Assembly: GCA_003719395.1 (NCBI GenBank)
Contig: RHMC01000005.1
Span: 1-64,000 of the forward strand
From: Streptomyces altiplanensis
GTDB taxonomy: Bacteria > Actinomycetota > Actinomycetes > Streptomycetales > Streptomycetaceae
DNA length: 64,000 bases
Reading direction: 5' to 3'
The notes under the pieces were generated by a model. It saw nothing but the letters and a program-made list of their open reading frames with translations. It searched no databases and was not told the DNA's origin. Shown here one piece after another: positions 61,304 to 64,000 of the stretch (its first letter is position 1; every line of letters starts with the position of its first letter). Position numbers and translations under genes: made by a program.

Positions 61304-62989
61304 ATGTCCGAGATGAACGCAGCAAGCCGCACCAGGCTCAACCGGATGCCCGAGTGGACCGCTCTCGCGAAGCATCGCGAACAGCTGGGCCAGACGCATC
61401 TGCGAGAACTGTTCGCCGCCGATCCCGAGCGGGGCACCGGATACACCGTCAAGGTCGGGGACCTCTACCTCGACTACTCCAAGCACCTGGTGACGGACGA
61501 GACGCTGGGGCTGTTGCGCGACCTGGCCCGCGGAGCCGGGGTCGCCGAGCTGCGGGACGCGATGTTCCGCGGCGAGAAGATCAACACCACCGAGGACCGC
61601 GCGGTGCTGCACACCGCCCTGCGCGCGCCGCGCGACGCGGTGATCGAGGTCGACGGGGAGAACGTCGTCCCCGCCGTCCACGCGGTGCTCGACAAGATGG
61701 CCGCCTTCGCCGACCGGATCAGGTCGGGGGAGTGGACCGGCCACACCGGGAAGCGCATCAAGAACGTCGTCAACATCGGCATCGGCGGCTCCGACCTCGG
61801 TCCCGCCATGGCGTACGAGGCGCTGCGCTCCTTCACCGACCGGGACCTCACGGTCCGCTTCGTGTCGAACGTCGACGGAGCCGATCTGCACGAAGCCGTG
61901 CGGGACTTGGACCCGGCCGAGACGCTGTTCATCATCGCGTCCAAGACCTTCACCACGATCGAGACCATCACCAACGCCACGTCGGCGCGCGACTGGCTGC
62001 TGACGAACCTCCGCGCGGACAGCGGCGCCGTCGCCAAGCACTTCGTGGCCCTGTCCACGAATGCCGAGAAGGTCGCGGACTTCGGCATCGACACGGCCAA
62101 CATGTTCGAGTTCTGGGACTGGGTCGGCGGGCGGTACTCGTACGACTCGGCCATCGGCCTGTCGCTGATGATCGCGATCGGCCCCGGCCGCTTCCGTGAG
62201 ATGCTCGACGGCTTCCACCTGGTCGACGAGCACTTCCGCACCGCGCCGGCCGAGGAGAACGCGCCGCTGCTGCTCGGTCTGCTGGGCGTCTGGTACGGGG
62301 AGTTCTTCGACGCGCAGGCGCACGCGGTCCTCCCGTACAGCCACTACCTGTCGAAGTTCACGGCGTACCTCCAGCAGCTCGACATGGAGTCCAACGGCAA
62401 GTCCGTGGACCGCGAGGGCAACCCGGTCGACTGGCAGACGGGACCGGTGGTGTGGGGCACGCCGGGCACCAACGGGCAGCACGCGTACTACCAGTTGCTG
62501 CACCAGGGCACGAAGATGATCCCGGCGGACTTCATCGGCTTCGCCAGGCCGGTCGCCGACCTGATGCCGGGCCTGGAGGCGCAGCACGACCTGCTCATGG
62601 CGAACTTCTTCGCCCAGACGCAGGCGCTGGCCTTCGGCAAGACGCCCGACGAGGTGCGGGCGGAAGGGGTGGCCGAGGAACTGGTGCCGCACAAGACGTT
62701 CCGCGGCAACCACCCGACGACGACGATCCTCGCGGACGAGCTCACCCCGTCCGTGCTGGGGCAGTTGATCGCGCTGTACGAGCACAAGGTGTTCGTCCAG
62801 GGAGCCGTCTGGAACATCGACTCGTTCGACCAGTGGGGCGTCGAACTCGGCAAGGTCCTCGCCAAGAAGATCGAGCCGGTCCTGACGGAAACGGTGACAC
62901 CGGCCGCTTCCGCGGCGGAGGGCGGCGAGCAGCTGGACAGCTCGACCGCGACCCTGGCCGCCAAGTACCGCACACTGCGCGGTCGCTGA
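61304..62989 (+). CDS. pgi: Glucose-6-phosphate isomerase
   Basis: ATG 61304 ([18 protein letters not shown]) gives 561 residues. Signatures: [59 protein letters not shown], and [15 protein letters not shown] and [15 protein letters not shown], the catalytic Lys motif. It interconverts glucose-6- and fructose-6-phosphate. It is set apart from the gap-pgk-tpiA operon by secG, the RbpA-like gene and the MFS gene. Confidence 0.97.
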   Translation: MSEMNAASRTRLNRMPEWTALAKHREQLGQTHLRELFAADPERGTGYTVKVGDLYLDYSKHLVTDETLGLLRDLARGAGVAELRDAMFRGEKINTTEDRAVLHTALRAPRDAVIEVDGENVVPAVHAVLDKMAAFADRIRSGEWTGHTGKRIKNVVNIGIGGSDLGPAMAYEALRSFTDRDLTVRFVSNVDGADLHEAVRDLDPAETLFIIASKTFTTIETITNATSARDWLLTNLRADSGAVAKHFVALSTNAEKVADFGIDTANMFEFWDWVGGRYSYDSAIGLSLMIAIGPGRFREMLDGFHLVDEHFRTAPAEENAPLLLGLLGVWYGEFFDAQAHAVLPYSHYLSKFTAYLQQLDMESNGKSVDREGNPVDWQTGPVVWGTPGTNGQHAYYQLLHQGTKMIPADFIGFARPVADLMPGLEAQHDLLMANFFAQTQALAFGKTPDEVRAEGVAEELVPHKTFRGNHPTTTILADELTPSVLGQLIALYEHKVFVQGAVWNIDSFDQWGVELGKVLAKKIEPVLTETVTPAASAAEGGEQLDSSTATLAAKYRTLRGR

Positions 62990-63015
62990 CCGGCCGGCGG
63001 ACGGGAGACGGGTCG

Positions 63016-63519
63016 ATGGCCGGGGGGACGGGGAGTGTGCGGCTCAGGCCGCCGAACAACACGCTCGACCGGCGGGTCATCGGCTGGTGGCGGACACAGT
63101 GGCTGCTGCTGACCGCGGCCTTGGTGGCCGTACTGGCCGTGCCGGGCGCGCTCGTCGCGCCCGCACGGCCGTGGCTGCTGCTGTCCGCCGGCGTGCTCGC
63201 GGTGCTCGGCGCGGCCATCACGGTGTTCCTGCCGCCGTGGTGGTTCCGGGTGCACCGCTGGGAGGTCACGGACGACGCGGTGTACGTGCGTACCGGCTTC
63301 TTCTGGCAGGAGTGGCGGATCGCGCCGATGTCGCGGATCCAGACCGTGGACACCGTGCGCGGGCCGCTGGAGCAGGCGTTCAGGCTCGCCACGGTCATCG
63401 TCACCACCGCGTCCTCCAAGGGCGCGGTGAAGATCGAGGGGCTCGACCACGAGCTCGCCGCGGAGCTGGCGGAGCGGCTGACCCTGATGACGCGGGCCAC
63501 CCCCGGGGACGCGACGTGA
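63016..63519 (+). CDS. PH-domain (YdbS-like, DUF304) membrane protein
   Basis: ATG 63016 (MAGGTGSVRLRPPNNTLDRRVIGWWRTQWLL) carries two membrane helices, then a bacterial PH domain: WWFRVHRWEVTDDAVYVRTGFFWQEWRIAPMSRIQTVDTVRGPLEQAFRLATVIVTTAS. 167 residues. The next gene starts inside its stop (GTGA), and the pair corresponds to YdbS/YdbT of Bacillus. Confidence 0.9.
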   Translation: MAGGTGSVRLRPPNNTLDRRVIGWWRTQWLLLTAALVAVLAVPGALVAPARPWLLLSAGVLAVLGAAITVFLPPWWFRVHRWEVTDDAVYVRTGFFWQEWRIAPMSRIQTVDTVRGPLEQAFRLATVIVTTASSKGAVKIEGLDHELAAELAERLTLMTRATPGDAT

Positions 63520-64000
63520 GCGTCCCGGGGGGTGTCTCCGAGGACGGGGAACGGCCGGAGAGCGGCGACGGCTGGCGGCGGCTGGCCCCGCGCACCGTCC
63601 TGGCCGCCGCGCTGGTCATGGCGGGCATCGCGGTGGGCGCCGGAGCGCCGGCCTTCATCGGGCTCGCGGGGAGCAGGCCGGTGTGGCAGGCGCTCACCTG
63701 GGTGGGGACCGGAGCCGTCCTGCTGGTCGTGGGCGGCTCCGCGCTCGACTACGTGCGCTGGCGCAGGACGCGGTACCGCATCGGCGCCGAGCGCGCCGAA
63801 CTCCACACGGGTCTGCTGCTGGTCAAACGCCGCTCGCTGGCCCGTGAACGCATCCGCAGCGTCGACCTGACGGCCAATGTGCTGCTGCGGGTCCTCGGCC
63901 TCGTGAAGGTCCGTATCGGCACCGGTGAGAACACCGGCGGCGGCGAGTCCACGCTCGAACTCGACCCGGTGACGCGGGAGGAGGGCGAACGGCTGCGCAG
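63516..64000 (+). CDS. PH-domain (YdbT-like) membrane protein, truncated by window end
   Basis: GTG 63516 overlaps the YdbS-like stop. Two membrane helices (VLAAALVMAGIAVGAGAPAFIGLA, LTWVGTGAVLLVVGG) are followed by a PH/DUF304 unit: YRIGAERAELHTGLLLVKRRSLARERIRSVDLTANVLLRVLGL. The rest, usually two more PH units, lies beyond the window. The frame is open to the edge. Confidence 0.88.
   Translation, partial: MSVPGGVSEDGERPESGDGWRRLAPRTVLAAALVMAGIAVGAGAPAFIGLAGSRPVWQALTWVGTGAVLLVVGGSALDYVRWRRTRYRIGAERAELHTGLLLVKRRSLARERIRSVDLTANVLLRVLGLVKVRIGTGENTGGGESTLELDPVTREEGERLR

Overview
The window is a stretch of high-GC actinobacterial chromosome, almost certainly Streptomyces. Codon third positions are strongly GC-biased, and several genes are Streptomyces signatures: whiA behind uvrC-rapZ-yvcK, a rpsA/PAC2/coaE block, DUF6343, DUF2293, TerD/TerC genes and the gap-pgk-tpiA-secG-rbpA-like-pgi glycolytic run. 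No insertion sequence, integrase, CRISPR array or canonical tRNA/rRNA was seen. This reads as core chromosome with accessory genes between conserved blocks.

Layout. 1-3000: a DUF4184 membrane protein running off the left edge and a secreted lytic-transglycosylase-like protein. 3.1-8.6 kb: a two-gene cassette of an alpha/beta hydrolase and a large caspase/STAND-NTPase/beta-propeller protein, the best candidate for a conflict or programmed-death system. 8.5-12 kb (minus): HrpB-type helicase and a SAM methyltransferase. 12.1-16.1 kb: rpsA with a clear promoter and structured leader, PAC2 protein, coaE, TPR protein. 16.1-24 kb: small membrane proteins, a SNF2 helicase/SWIM zinc-finger pair, DUF2293 and conserved unknowns. 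24.0-24.25 kb: a non-coding RNA with tRNA arms in circularly permuted order and a strong terminator, best explained as a YrlA-class bacterial Y RNA. 24.4-33.6 kb: cupins, a uridine-kinase-like protein, a pseudouridine-breakdown pair (psuG and a PfkB kinase), MFS transporter, MGMT-type methyltransferase, GDPD phosphodiesterase, MHYT sensor. 33.6-39.8 kb: uvrB, TerD, a TerD-type protein with an ATPase-like C-terminus, then a yybP-ykoY (Mn) riboswitch and a TerC family protein. 39.8-47.4 kb: MHS transporter, metallo-beta-lactamase protein, maleylpyruvate-isomerase-like protein, uvrA, PfkB sugar kinase, Rieske protein. 47.5-52.6 kb: overlapping uvrC-rapZ-yvcK-whiA. 52.7-55.7 kb: secreted M14 carboxypeptidase. 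55.9-64 kb: gap, pgk, tpiA, secG, RbpA-like, MFS, pgi and two PH-domain membrane proteins.

The three uvr genes lie within 16 kb and supply the complete UvrABC excision nuclease. The glycolytic genes cover triose-phosphate interconversion to 3-phosphoglycerate plus glucose-6-phosphate isomerisation, and RapZ/YvcK/WhiA link envelope carbon flow to sporulation control.

Caution: about twenty genes, including rpsA, uvrB and yvcK, contain one-base insertions or deletions, mostly in short G/C runs. Because indispensable genes are hit, I read these mainly as sequence errors, and I give each such gene its intended full extent.
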